From Gelidibacter maritimus (GTDB taxonomy: Bacteria; Bacteroidota; Bacteroidia; Flavobacteriales; Flavobacteriaceae), in assembly GCF_014062315.1 (NCBI RefSeq), contig NZ_JACGLT010000001.1, positions 248,001 to 312,000 on the forward strand: DNA of 64,000 bases, given 5' to 3'. The notes below the pieces were generated by a model. That model was not told where the DNA came from. It saw only the letters and a program-made list of their open reading frames with translations, and did not search any database. Of the stretch, positions 7,935 to 19,297 are shown one piece after another; position 1 is the first letter of the stretch, and the number at the start of each line of letters is the position of its first letter. A program made the position numbers and the translations under genes.

Positions 7935-9008
7935 ATGAACACAACCTTAAAAAAGCTTAAAGACATCAGTTCGGAAAACTGTATTACTATTATCATGAAT
8001 TCCCACCGAACCAAACCTGATTATCTTAAAGATGAATTAGCTCTTAAAAATCACATCAAAGAAGTTGAAACAAGACTTCTTGCAGATACTAATAAAAAAG
8101 ACGCTACAAAATTAATTGACAAATTGCACGCGCTTGCGGCAGACATTGATCACAGTCGTAATTTGGACAGCTTATTGCTTTTTGTAAACCATGATGTAGC
8201 TGAGTATTCAAGATTGCCAATTAAAGTTGTAGACCGTGTGATTATAGATAATACCTTTGCTACAAGGGATTTAGTGCGATCCATCCACGCTGAATCACAC
8301 TATTACTTATTGGTTTTAAGTCAGGATAAGGCACGATTAATTGAGGCATTGAATGATAAGGTAGTCAAAGAATTTGGATCAACGTTTCCTATGGAAAACC
8401 AACACTCTTTTTCCAAAAACAAAACTCAAGCCGCGACAGCATCACGACAATCAAGTTTGATTAATGAGTTTTTTAATCAAGTGGATAAAGAAGTGAATCG
8501 CATTAGAAAAGAAAATCCACTTCCTGTCTTAATTTCCACTGTCGAAGAAAACTATTCTGAATATTTAAAAGTTGCAGACGAAAAGCAGAGCATTTACGAT
8601 ACTTATCTGAACAAAAACAGAATGGCTGAAAAAGATCATGCAATCGTTTCAGAAGCTTACAAGATTATTGAAACTTATAACACCAAAAGAAACAACGATC
8701 GAAAGGCTGAATTGTTAAAAGCGGTATCTGAAAACAAATTCTTAAGTGACACAAATGAGATTTGGAAAGCCATTTCCCAAGGAAAAATACAAACACTTTT
8801 TATTGAGCAAGGCTTATTTCAACCCGCTATTTTAGAAAATGATAGAATTGTGTATGTGTCAGAAGACCAAAGAACGGATAAAGAGGTCATCGATGATATT
8901 TATGATGAAATGATTGAGATGAATATGGATTTTGGAGGTGACGTTGTTTTCCTTCCAAAAGGAGAATTGGATAAATTCAACGGGTTTGGCGCAGTTACGC
9001 GTTATTAA
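7935..9008 (+). CDS. baeRF3-domain protein (bacterial archaeo-eukaryotic release factor family 3)
   Basis: A 357-residue cytoplasmic protein. The N-terminal domain (CITIIMNSHRTKPDYLKDEL...NHIKEVETRL), then ESHYYLLVLSQDKARLIEAL, and a C-terminal eL30-like domain (about 265-357, AISQGKIQTLFIEQG...GGDVVFLPKGEL) match the baeRF3 family. These are relatives of eRF1 thought to act on ribosomes under stress, but no bacterial member of this subfamily has a firm role that I know of. It stands alone between the META lipoprotein and an SDR gene; the stress-gene neighbourhood supports a stress role. Confidence 0.8.
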   Translation: MNTTLKKLKDISSENCITIIMNSHRTKPDYLKDELALKNHIKEVETRLLADTNKKDATKLIDKLHALAADIDHSRNLDSLLLFVNHDVAEYSRLPIKVVDRVIIDNTFATRDLVRSIHAESHYYLLVLSQDKARLIEALNDKVVKEFGSTFPMENQHSFSKNKTQAATASRQSSLINEFFNQVDKEVNRIRKENPLPVLISTVEENYSEYLKVADEKQSIYDTYLNKNRMAEKDHAIVSEAYKIIETYNTKRNNDRKAELLKAVSENKFLSDTNEIWKAISQGKIQTLFIEQGLFQPAILENDRIVYVSEDQRTDKEVIDDIYDEMIEMNMDFGGDVVFLPKGELDKFNGFGAVTRY

Positions 9009-9313
9009 AAGTTCTTGCATATTAAAATGGGCATTCGTTATTAGTAAGGTATTTAGCTAATGCTATTTATTTTGGTTTTAAAGTCTTTTGAAAAGAATTT
9101 TATTCAATATTAAAATTCTTTAGTAACCAGGAAAAAATAAAATAGGACTGCTTGGACAAATTTAATTTAAACGCTAATTGCCTGTAAGTTGAGCACTATC
9201 AAATCTTTGCTTTCTGTAGGCAAGTCTATTTCCTGCCTATACGGCAGGGTATAAGCGTAGCGATCTTGATTCCATATCAAAAAAGAAACGATTAATCTAT
9301 ATATACTTTAAAA
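9009..9313. other. Intergenic region with a short hairpin
   Basis: 305 bp, AT-rich. An inverted repeat CCTGCC (9232-9237) / GGCAGG (9243-9248) with a 5-nt loop is of the kind scattered through flavobacterial genomes. No U-tract follows, so it is unlikely to be a terminator. Nothing else recognisable. Confidence 0.5.
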
Positions 9314-10126
9314 ATGGATGTTAAAAAAACACATATTGTAATTACGGGAGGCGCTGGTGGAATTGGGCAGGCATGTGCTCAAGCTTTTAAGGATCAACCA
9401 ATAATTATAACTGATTATTCGCAGGATCAAGTTGATAAAACAGTCGAATCTTTGTTAAAAGACGGCTTTGATGTGTCAGGAATTTCTTGTGATATCACGG
9501 ATAAAAAAGATATAGACAAGCTTACTAAATTTGTTTCTGACAAAGGTGCACTAAAAGCATTGATACACACCGCTGGGGTCAGCGGTACAGTTAAAGATCT
9601 GAAAAAAGTGTATACCATTGATTTGGTTGCAACTGAGCTTTTGATAAATGCTTTTTATGAACTTGCCGAAAAAAATTCGGTGGCGGTATTGCTTTCTTCC
9701 ATGATGGCGCATGCTGTTCCTGCAAACCCTGAATATGATGAAGCGCTTATCAATCCACAAGCGTCAGAATCTTTTGACATTGTGAGTAAGTTTGTTGACG
9801 GTTCTTCAGATACTATGTACAATTTTGCAAAACGAGGCGTTCATTTGCTTTCTCATAAATATGCGAGTAAATGGGGCGGAAAAGGTGCGCGAATAGTCAC
9901 CGTCTCACCTGGTGTGATTGAAACCCCCATGGCGTTGAAAGCAGCCGAAGAACATCCTGAACGAATGGAAAAAATTAAACAGGCAACACCTTTAAAACGA
10001 AATGGTCAACCAGAAGATATTGCCGGAGTTGTCCGTTTTTTAACCACTGAAGCCGCCAGTTTTATTACGGGGACTGATATATTAGTGGATGGTGGTGTGA
10101 TTCAGAACATCAAAAAAATGGGATAA
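9314..10126 (+). CDS. SDR-family oxidoreductase
   Basis: 270 residues with a classical short-chain dehydrogenase layout: the cofactor motif TGGAGGIGQA (11-20), HTAGVSG in place of NNAG, a catalytic Ser in LLSSMMAH, the YNFAK active-site Tyr/Lys, and PGVIETPM plus the C-terminal TGTDILVDGG. The Asp in ITDYS after beta-2 favours NAD over NADP. The substrate is unknown. A DUF488 gene follows 27 bp downstream and then an epimerase, suggesting one operon to about 12.1 kb. Confidence 0.85.
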   Translation: MDVKKTHIVITGGAGGIGQACAQAFKDQPIIITDYSQDQVDKTVESLLKDGFDVSGISCDITDKKDIDKLTKFVSDKGALKALIHTAGVSGTVKDLKKVYTIDLVATELLINAFYELAEKNSVAVLLSSMMAHAVPANPEYDEALINPQASESFDIVSKFVDGSSDTMYNFAKRGVHLLSHKYASKWGGKGARIVTVSPGVIETPMALKAAEEHPERMEKIKQATPLKRNGQPEDIAGVVRFLTTEAASFITGTDILVDGGVIQNIKKMG

Positions 10127-10153
10127 AACCGTTGAGATTAAAAACACCTCGAT

Positions 10154-10675
10154 ATGGAGCATAAAAAGACTATATGGACTATTGGACATTCAACCAGAAC
10201 TTTTGAAGAGTTTTTGGAACTGCTCAATGGTGATGAGATAGCCTTACTTATTGATGTGCGTCGTTTTCCAGGTTCGCGAAAATTTCCGCAATACAACACA
10301 GAAGCGCTCGAATCTGCCTTAGGTGAAAATGGCATAGGGTACAGACATATAGAAGCTTTGGGCGGACGCCGTAAAGCCTCCGAAAATTCTAAAAACACCG
10401 TATGGAATCACCCATCCTTCAGAGGTTATGCTGATTATATGGAAACTTCAGAATTTAAGGACGCCTTCAAAACGTTAGAATCCGTTGCTGCTGACAAAAG
10501 ATGTGCCATCATGTGCTCTGAAGCGGTTTGGTGGCGTTGTCATCGCTCCATGATTTCGGATCTACTTAAGGCAAATGGTTGGAAAGTCATTCATACAATG
10601 GGCGAAAACCAGCATCAAGAACACCCGTTTACAAAACCGGCAAAAGTAGAAGATGGACAATTGTCCTATCAGTAA
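10154..10675 (+). CDS. DUF488 family protein
   Basis: 173 residues with the DUF488 signature: WTIGHSTRTFEEFLELL at the N-terminus, LLIDVRRFPGSRKFPQYN, and IMCSEAVWWRCHRSMISDLL with the conserved C-x-E and C-H-R residues. The biochemical role of DUF488 is not established; the Cys/His/Arg set suggests metal or nucleotide chemistry. It sits in a + strand run between an SDR and an epimerase gene (23 bp gap to the latter). Confidence 0.85.
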   Translation: MEHKKTIWTIGHSTRTFEEFLELLNGDEIALLIDVRRFPGSRKFPQYNTEALESALGENGIGYRHIEALGGRRKASENSKNTVWNHPSFRGYADYMETSEFKDAFKTLESVAADKRCAIMCSEAVWWRCHRSMISDLLKANGWKVIHTMGENQHQEHPFTKPAKVEDGQLSYQ

Positions 10676-10698
10676 ATAATAATCGGAAATAAACCTCC

Positions 10699-11721
10699 AT
10701 GAAAAAGAAAAATATTTTACTAACAGGTGCTTCCGGAACGGTAGGTTTTGAAGTATTAAAACAATTGATAGAAAAAGAAGACTATGACATCACGGTTTTT
10801 GATAAAAAGACGAAGCTCTCAGAAGAGAAATTAGAGCCGTTTGCCAGTCAAATTAATCTTATTTATGGGGACATTTCAAATCCAAAAGATTTAGAGTTCA
10901 TAAGAAATATTGATGCGGTAATTCATTTGGCTGCTATCATTCCACCCGTGGCAGATGCGTATCCAGAGCTTGCCAAAAAAGTAAATATTGATGGCACCCA
11001 CCATTTGATTAAACATTTGGAAGCGCATTCGCCAAAGGCATTTTTTATGTATAGCTCCAGCATTTCTGTTTATGGTGATCGTGTCGAAAATCCGTATATA
11101 AATGTGGGTGATGCACTTACACCGAGTGACGGAGATGCCTACGGCGAAACAAAAATAGCCGCAGAGAAGTTAATCCAAGAAAGCCATTTGGATTGGACAA
11201 TTTTTAGATTGGCCGCCATTATGGGCAATCATAAAATGAGCAAATTAATGTTTCATCAGCCCTTAAATACGGCATTGGAGATTGCTACGCCTCGAGATAC
11301 CGCACGTGCCTTTGTTAATGGCATTGAGAAGCAACAGGAACTGTCCAAGAGGATTTTTAATTTGGGAGGAGGCGAAAGTTGTAGGATCAGTTACGAACAT
11401 TTTTTGGAACGCTCTTTTGCAGTTTTCGGTCTTGGAGATGTCGATTTCCCGGAATATGCATTTGCGGATAAAAATTTTCACTGCGGATTTTATGCCGATG
11501 GAGATGACTTAGAGAATATCGTTCAATTTAGAAGGGATAGTTTGGAAGATCATTTTGAAATGGAGGCTAAAAAAGTATCCTCATTAAAAAAAACTGCTGC
11601 GTCACTTTTTAAAAAACCTATCAAGTGGTTTTTACTAAAAAAGTCAGAACCTTATCGCGCGTTTAAAAGGAAAGACGCCGAACAAATGCACCATTATTTT
11701 AATCTAAAATCAAAATTATGA
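10699..11721 (+). CDS. NAD(P)-dependent epimerase/dehydratase-like protein (extended SDR)
   Basis: 340 residues. TGASGTVGFEVLKQL (8-22) is the TGxxGxxG Rossmann motif of extended SDRs. HLAAIIPPVADAYPELAKKVN and YSSSISVYGD carry the catalytic Ser/Thr region, and YGETKIAAE the YxxxK pair. The C-terminal 60 residues are basic and poorly defined. It is likely an NAD(P)-linked sugar or lipid epimerase/reductase with unknown substrate. The stop overlaps the start of the DUF2141 gene by 4 bp (ATGA), so the two are translationally coupled. Confidence 0.8.
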   Translation: MKKKNILLTGASGTVGFEVLKQLIEKEDYDITVFDKKTKLSEEKLEPFASQINLIYGDISNPKDLEFIRNIDAVIHLAAIIPPVADAYPELAKKVNIDGTHHLIKHLEAHSPKAFFMYSSSISVYGDRVENPYINVGDALTPSDGDAYGETKIAAEKLIQESHLDWTIFRLAAIMGNHKMSKLMFHQPLNTALEIATPRDTARAFVNGIEKQQELSKRIFNLGGGESCRISYEHFLERSFAVFGLGDVDFPEYAFADKNFHCGFYADGDDLENIVQFRRDSLEDHFEMEAKKVSSLKKTAASLFKKPIKWFLLKKSEPYRAFKRKDAEQMHHYFNLKSKL

Positions 11722-12134
11722 CTACTATAATCTTATACCTATCATTTATAGCAAGTTTTTTCGGACATGACAACCCGCAATTAACCGTTCACGTTAAAAA
11801 TATTAAGTCGCTTAAGGGCGAAATCATTATCGGCGTCTTTAATACCGATAAAGACTTTTTGAAAGACGGGGTGGCCATCAAAAACTACACAATTTCTGTT
11901 GATGAAGTCAACGAAACCATTGTAATAAACGATTTGCCAAAAGGTGAGTATGCCTTGTCATTGTATCATGATGAAAATTCTGATAACGAATGTAATCGAA
12001 ATTTTCTTGGAATTCCAAAGGAGGCTTATGGCTTTTCAAACAATGTCAAACCAAAGTTCTCGGCCCCTTCCTATGAAGAATGTAAGTTTATGTTGGTAGA
12101 AAATAAGACCTTGGATATTATATTGTTGCACTAA
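11718..12134 (+). CDS. Exported DUF2141 protein
   Basis: 138 residues with an N-terminal signal peptide (IILYLSFIASFF), then a beta-rich domain with LTVHVKNIKSLKGEIIIGVF, LPKGEYALSLYHDENSD and GIPKEAYGFSNN, the DUF2141 signature. Such proteins are periplasmic or outer-membrane associated in Bacteroidota and have no assigned function. The acidic DENSDNE loop could bind Ca2+ (inference). It overlaps the epimerase gene by 4 bp, so both probably come from one mRNA. Confidence 0.85.
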   Translation: MTTIILYLSFIASFFGHDNPQLTVHVKNIKSLKGEIIIGVFNTDKDFLKDGVAIKNYTISVDEVNETIVINDLPKGEYALSLYHDENSDNECNRNFLGIPKEAYGFSNNVKPKFSAPSYEECKFMLVENKTLDIILLH

Positions 12135-12257
12135 TCATACAATACTCTTATTTATTCTATTAGGACTAAGCTGATGCATGTCATTGATATTACCCGTTAT
12201 TCAATTTAAATTAGCATTAGAAAAAAATAACTTATCAATTACTTAAAAACTTAAATT

Positions 12258-12896
12258 ATGGAACCAACATTCTTAAAATCAATTAAAAGTGCTATCAAAC
12301 ATTGGTACATTCCTCTGCTTGTAGGTGTGTTTTTTATCATTGTCAGTATTGTTGCTTTTACCTCGCCAGGCAGTTCATTGCTTACTTTGTCCTTTCTTTT
12401 TGCATTATCGTTCTTATTTGGTGGCATTTCAGAGGCGGTTTTTTCTGTCGTTAATAGACATCAATTGGAAAATTGGGGCTGGTCTTTAGCATTTGGAATT
12501 ATTACTTTTATTGTTGGAATATCTCTCATGAGTCATCCGGCTCTGTCCATCAGTGTCATGGCGTTCTATATTGGTTTTATCATCCTCTTCCGATCGGTTT
12601 CTGCCATTGGCTTTGCTATGGACGTCAAACGATATGGCGATAAAAATTGGGGATTATTATTGGTTTTAGGAATTTTAGGTACTATTTTTTCCTTTATTCT
12701 TATTTGGAATCCATTGTTTGCTGGCTTGAGTATTGTGGTCTTGATAGCCTTGAGTTTTATGTTTGCAGGACTTTTCAGTATTGTTTTGGCTTTTCAATTG
12801 AAAAGATTGCATAAATCATCTAAAAAGATATCCGCAGAACTAAGAAAACGTTATGACGATTTAGTAAAAGATATCGACACAGAATGGAACTCATAA
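12258..12896 (+). CDS. HdeD-family membrane protein (DUF308)
   Basis: 212 residues with six predicted membrane segments in three pairs, typical of HdeD: LVGVFFIIVSIVAFTSPGSS, a glycine-rich FLFGGISEAVF, then VMAFYIGFIILFRSVSAI, ending in a charged cytoplasmic tail (about 185-212). HdeD is linked to acid resistance in Escherichia coli; the mechanism is unknown. Single gene with its own leader. Confidence 0.85.
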   Translation: MEPTFLKSIKSAIKHWYIPLLVGVFFIIVSIVAFTSPGSSLLTLSFLFALSFLFGGISEAVFSVVNRHQLENWGWSLAFGIITFIVGISLMSHPALSISVMAFYIGFIILFRSVSAIGFAMDVKRYGDKNWGLLLVLGILGTIFSFILIWNPLFAGLSIVVLIALSFMFAGLFSIVLAFQLKRLHKSSKKISAELRKRYDDLVKDIDTEWNS

Positions 12897-13006
12897 TAAG
12901 TAATTTCCATTAAAATAAATTCATCCAAAGCACACTTATCAGTGATGCAATCAAAGAATTCTATTTTAGGACAATAATTGACTGTGCAAACCTTAAAAAA
13001 TCAGAT

Positions 13007-13468
13007 ATGAATATCAGAAGTGCAACATTAGAAGATCTTGAATCTGTGCATCAAATAGAAACCTTAAGTTTTGACGATGGAAGTTATCCGCCATTTGTTT
13101 TAAGGCAATTTTTTGATATATCCCATGAGTATTTCTTGGTGGCAGAAGACGAGGGAAAGATTCTCGGTTATGTGCTGGGTAATATCAATAAGAATACAAG
13201 CCAGGGTTGGGTGTTGTCTTTAGGCGTTCACCCTGAATCACGGGGAAAAAAATTAGGAAAACTACTCACGGAAAAACTTGTTGAACTTCTTGAAAACGAT
13301 TTGAGCACAGAAATCTGCTTGACAGTTCACCCTGATAATACAATGGCCAAAAAAATATATGAGAATCTCGGATTTAAAGCGGTAAAGACTTTTGATAATT
13401 ATTATAATGATCTTGAGGCAAGATTATTAATGAAAAAGCAACTCATCACTTTACGGTTTAACGCTTAA
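13007..13468 (+). CDS. GNAT-family N-acetyltransferase (RimI-like)
   Basis: 153 residues. It starts MNIRSATLEDLESVHQIE, shows the RimI-like FDDGSYPPFVLRQFF, the central beta-4 strand VLSLGVHPESRGKKLGKLL with the acetyl-CoA-binding R/Q-x-x-G-x-G/A loop (RGKKLG), and a C-terminal NTMAKKIYENLGFKAVKT. This is a single-domain GNAT; the best guess is a protein N-alpha- or small-molecule acetyltransferase. The amidohydrolase gene starts 12 bp after its stop. Confidence 0.85.
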   Translation: MNIRSATLEDLESVHQIETLSFDDGSYPPFVLRQFFDISHEYFLVAEDEGKILGYVLGNINKNTSQGWVLSLGVHPESRGKKLGKLLTEKLVELLENDLSTEICLTVHPDNTMAKKIYENLGFKAVKTFDNYYNDLEARLLMKKQLITLRFNA

Positions 13469-13480
13469 GCAACATCAAAT

Positions 13481-15208
13481 ATGAAACCATCCATTTTCAT
13501 TATTTTTATAATGACCCTATTTTTTAACTGCAAAGACAGCGAAAACGCAGATATAGACAATACAAATACTTCTCAAATTTCTCAGCTATTTTATAATGGA
13601 GATATTATTACAATGGCATCAGATCAAGCAGAATATGCTGAAGCAGTTGTTGAGGAATATGGCAAGATTGTTTTTGTTGGAAGTCAGAAAGATGCCGAAT
13701 CAAAATATGGAAATGCCAAAAAAATTGACCTTAGCGGAAAAACCCTATTACCAGGCTTTATCGATCCGCACAGTCACTTTGGGATGGTATCCAATACAAT
13801 GGGGCAGGTTGATCTTAATCCGGAGCCAGTTGGAACAGTGGTCAATATTAACGACATTTTAAAGACATTAGAAACGTTCAAGAAAGAACGTAACATTCCA
13901 GACGGCGAATGGATTTTTGGTTGGGGTTATGACGATGGTCAGTTGGCTGAAAATCGCCATCCTACCAAAAGAGACATCGATAAAGTATTACCAAACAATC
14001 CGGTATATTTACAGCATACCAGTGGACACATGGGTGTTGCCAACAGTTTGGCGCTTGAAAAACTGAATGTCAATTCTGAAAGTAAGAATCCCGAAGGTGG
14101 CAACATCGAGCGTTTTCCCAATTCAAAAGAGCCAACGGGATTGGTTCAAGAGACTGCCATGTACCCTTTTGTAGGCAATATGTTGGAGATCCTGGCGAAA
14201 GATCAGGAAACTTTTTTTGATACAACACAAGAGTACTATGCGTCCAATGGAATCACTACGGCACAAGATGGCATGACGGATAGGAATACCATTCGGTTTA
14301 TTCAGTCGCAAGCCGATGCGGGAAAATTAACTATCGATTTGATTTCACTGGCAGGTTATGCTGAATTGGACAGCAACGTCAAAGACAGTACGTTGCATTT
14401 CAAGAACTACAAAAACGGATTTAAAGTTCAAGGCACAAAAATCGTAGCCGATGGATCGCCACAAGGTAAAACAGCATATTTCACCGAGCCCTATCTCACT
14501 GAAGTTCCGGGTTGCCAGGATGATTGTAAAGGGCTGCCCAGTTTATCTCAAGAAACTATTAACACTTTGTTTCTTAAAGCATACGAACACGATAACCAAT
14601 TATTCATTCATTGCAATGGCGATGCCACAATAGATATGATTATTGAAGCCCATGAAAATGCCTGTAAGCAATTGAACCAGCCTTTGGACAAAGACCGGAG
14701 AACCATACTCATTCATGCTCAATTTGCCCGTGCTGATCAGCTGGAAACGTTTGTGAAATACAAGATGGAACCTTCATTTTTTACGAATCACGCCTTTTTT
14801 TGGGGCGATGCCCACGTAAAGAATTTAGGAAAGAAAAGAGCGGCATTTTTAAGTCCGATGGTTTCTGCCAAGAAATTAGGTTTAAGGCCCACCAACCATT
14901 CTGATGCAACGGTAACGCCCATTGCTCCGCTTTTTACTGTTTGGTCTGCGGTCAACCGTATATCACGTTCAGGTGCCGTCATTGGTGAAGCTGAGAAAGC
15001 TACGCCTTACTTGGCTCTGCAGGCTATTACAAGTAATGCAGCCTATGAGTTTTTTGAAGAAGATTTAAAAGGTTCGTTGTCTGACGGTAAACTGGCGGAT
15101 TTTGTGATTTTAGATAAAAATCCTCTAAAAATAGAACCTATGGAAATCAAAAACATTCAGGTTTTAGAAACAATAAAAGAAGGTAAAACAATATTTAAGA
15201 AGGAATAG
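13481..15208 (+). CDS. YtcJ-like amidohydrolase, predicted lipoprotein
   Basis: 575 residues. The N-terminus is a lipoprotein signal (FIMTLFFNCKDSE), so the enzyme is probably tethered in the periplasm or on the surface. The amidohydrolase core shows TLLPGFIDPHSHFG (metal-binding HxH, near residue 95), FIHCNGDATID, ILIHAQFAR and TNHSDATVTP (catalytic Asp), with a late GSLSDGKLADFVILDKNPL segment closing the beta-sandwich. It belongs to the YtcJ/NfdA-like group that cleaves amide or formamide bonds; the substrate is unknown. It follows the GNAT gene by 12 bp. Confidence 0.85.
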   Translation: MKPSIFIIFIMTLFFNCKDSENADIDNTNTSQISQLFYNGDIITMASDQAEYAEAVVEEYGKIVFVGSQKDAESKYGNAKKIDLSGKTLLPGFIDPHSHFGMVSNTMGQVDLNPEPVGTVVNINDILKTLETFKKERNIPDGEWIFGWGYDDGQLAENRHPTKRDIDKVLPNNPVYLQHTSGHMGVANSLALEKLNVNSESKNPEGGNIERFPNSKEPTGLVQETAMYPFVGNMLEILAKDQETFFDTTQEYYASNGITTAQDGMTDRNTIRFIQSQADAGKLTIDLISLAGYAELDSNVKDSTLHFKNYKNGFKVQGTKIVADGSPQGKTAYFTEPYLTEVPGCQDDCKGLPSLSQETINTLFLKAYEHDNQLFIHCNGDATIDMIIEAHENACKQLNQPLDKDRRTILIHAQFARADQLETFVKYKMEPSFFTNHAFFWGDAHVKNLGKKRAAFLSPMVSAKKLGLRPTNHSDATVTPIAPLFTVWSAVNRISRSGAVIGEAEKATPYLALQAITSNAAYEFFEEDLKGSLSDGKLADFVILDKNPLKIEPMEIKNIQVLETIKEGKTIFKKE

Positions 15209-15386
15209 AATTGGGCTTTAAAGTGGTTATTCGGCGCTATAGTATGCAACAAGACGAATAATAAAAGTACAATTTAAAAGTATGGCTTCAAGGTTTTGAA
15301 TACCCTGCAAGAATTAAGATTATGCAGAATGGAAAATCAATTGTCATATTCAAATAGACAACAACATTAAACAATAAATATATATT

Positions 15387-16160
15387 ATGGAGATATCAAA
15401 ACTATTTGACTTAAAAGGAAAAACCGCCATAGTTACAGGCGGGGCTAACGGAATCGGTAAAGCAACAGCCATTTTATTGGCAAGACACGGTGCGAATATT
15501 TCCATCGGCGATTTCAATTTGGAAGATGCCAAAAAAACAGTTCAAGAAATTGAAGCACTAGGTGTTAAAGCGATTGCAGTGGCTTGTAATGTCTTAAAAG
15601 ACGACAATTTAGTAAACCTTATAGAGACTACGGTAAAAGAATTGGGCGGCATCCACATTTTGATCAATAATGCTGGCGGGGGAGGCGGCGGACGTGAAAA
15701 TCCGTTCAAAATTTCTGTTGATGATATCAAACGCGATTATGATTTGAATGTGTTCAGTGGTTGGAGGTTGTGTCAATTGGCAGTGCCGCACATGAAAAAG
15801 GAAGGCTATGGCTCTATTGTATTTACAACTTCAATGTCAAGCGTAAATAAAAGCCCAAACATGAGTGGCTATGGCGGGTCAAAAGCAGCAGTAAATCATA
15901 CAGTTGCCAACTTAGCACACGATTTTGGACCTGAAGTGCGTATCAACGCCGTTGGTCCAGGAGCAACGCGGACAGCAGCTTTAGAAAGTGTTTTGACACC
16001 AGAAATTGAAGCCACCATGTTGAAACATACGCCAATTAAACGTTTGGGAACGGCCGATGATATTGCTGGAGCTATGTTGTATTTTGCAGCACCAATTTCG
16101 GAGTGGGTGAGTGGTCAAACACTTTTTGTGAATGGCGGTGGAGAGCAAACTTTAGAGTAA
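15387..16160 (+). CDS. SDR-family oxidoreductase (7-alpha-HSDH/FabG-like)
   Basis: 257 residues, classical SDR. Cofactor loop TGGANGIGKA (16-25), Asp after beta-2 (IGDFN; NAD-preferring), NNAGGGGGG, catalytic Ser in TTSMSSVN, YGGSKAA (Tyr/Lys), and VGPGATRTAAL. Overall it resembles 7-alpha-hydroxysteroid dehydrogenase/FabG-like enzymes, but the substrate is not predictable. Single gene. Confidence 0.85.
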   Translation: MEISKLFDLKGKTAIVTGGANGIGKATAILLARHGANISIGDFNLEDAKKTVQEIEALGVKAIAVACNVLKDDNLVNLIETTVKELGGIHILINNAGGGGGGRENPFKISVDDIKRDYDLNVFSGWRLCQLAVPHMKKEGYGSIVFTTSMSSVNKSPNMSGYGGSKAAVNHTVANLAHDFGPEVRINAVGPGATRTAALESVLTPEIEATMLKHTPIKRLGTADDIAGAMLYFAAPISEWVSGQTLFVNGGGEQTLE

Positions 16161-16382
16161 TTATAGCAATCAATTTATATAAGATTGCAGTAGTTTCAAT
16201 GTTGAAACCTCGCTATATTTGCCGCTGTCTAAAAATGTGAGATTTCCTATTTTATAAATTTTGCTGATATCGGATATGTCAATGTTAGAGGCTAAGTAGA
16301 TGGCTAGCTATAATGGACTTTTGAAGAATCAATGACTACTACAAAACTCACGATTGAATTCAGATTTTAAAGTTGTTGGCCC

Positions 16383-17285
16383 ATGGGAAAAGTATTAAAC
16401 AATCGTTGGTTTCTTTTCATTATCATCTCCCTCACCTGGGGAAGTTCCTTCATTTTGGTAAAAAAGTCTTTACTCGGGTTTTCGCCTTATGAGATTGGCG
16501 CCATTCGGGTGGCTATTTCTGGATTGTTACTTAGTTTTATTGGCCTACCGGCTATTTTTAAAATGCCCCGAAAAACTTTGTTTTGGGTGATTATTGCAGG
16601 ATTCTTCGGTAATTTTTTACCCATGTTTCTATTTCCAATAGCGCAACAGAAGGTGAGTAGCTCATTGGCGGGAATTTTAGACGCCTTGTTTCCTATGTTC
16701 GTCTTAGCTTTTGGATTTCTGCTTTTTGGAATAAAAAGTAGATGGTCTCAAGTATTGGGTGCCGTCATAGGTTTTTTGGGAGCAGCAAGTCTTATTTATT
16801 TTTCTGAGGCCAATACCGACAGTTCACAATTTTGGTATGCCATGATTGTGGTCTTGGCAGGGGCTTCTTATGGAGTGAATGCCTTATTGATAAAGGAGAA
16901 AATCCCTAACTTGTCTTCCATCAAATTAACTGCTGCCGTATTTACGTTTTGGGCCATTCCTTCTATAGTCGTATTATTTTTTACGGACCTGTTCCAAAAT
17001 TTTGAATGGACACCCGAGCGGACCGAAGCCATGAGCTATCTCGGATTTTTAAGCATTTTCGGAACTGCGGTGGCCATGTCTTTATATTATAAACTCATTC
17101 AAAACACATCGCCAGTTTTTGCGAGTTCAGTGAGTTATGTTCTGCCCATTGTAGCCGTAATCTGGGGCGTCTTGGATGGTGAGAAGTTCACGTTTTGGTA
17201 TCTCATTGGTGCTGTACTAATTGCCATCGGTATTTATCTTATTCGCGAAAAGAAAAAAAATCCATTCTTGCCACCTCCGAAATAA
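16383..17285 (+). CDS. EamA/DMT-family transporter
   Basis: 300 residues with ten membrane segments in two EamA repeats (about 8-140 and 150-290): ISLTWGSSFILVKKSL at the start and SYVLPIVAVIWGVLDGE in the second repeat, the typical EamA PxxxxxxG-E region. It is likely an exporter of amino acids or small metabolites. Single gene; a 450-bp gap follows. Confidence 0.9.
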   Translation: MGKVLNNRWFLFIIISLTWGSSFILVKKSLLGFSPYEIGAIRVAISGLLLSFIGLPAIFKMPRKTLFWVIIAGFFGNFLPMFLFPIAQQKVSSSLAGILDALFPMFVLAFGFLLFGIKSRWSQVLGAVIGFLGAASLIYFSEANTDSSQFWYAMIVVLAGASYGVNALLIKEKIPNLSSIKLTAAVFTFWAIPSIVVLFFTDLFQNFEWTPERTEAMSYLGFLSIFGTAVAMSLYYKLIQNTSPVFASSVSYVLPIVAVIWGVLDGEKFTFWYLIGAVLIAIGIYLIREKKKNPFLPPPK

Positions 17286-19147
<1,862 letters not shown>

Positions 19148-19186
19148 GTCCTACAGGCACTTTAAGACAATAAACTAATATTAAAC

Positions 19187-19230
19187 AGACCTCACAGTAT
19201 GCCGATCAAACCGGAACTGTGAGGTCTTTT
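19187..19230 (+). terminator. Rho-independent terminator after tmm
   Basis: A 12-bp perfect stem AGACCTCACAGT (19187-19198) with 19216-19227, a 17-nt loop and a following run of seven T. It closes the tmm transcript. Confidence 0.9.
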
Positions 19231-19297
19231 TTTATTTGAATTCATCTTAAGATAAAAAAATATCTTAATTTAACCATATAAATGTCGTCTCTACAAT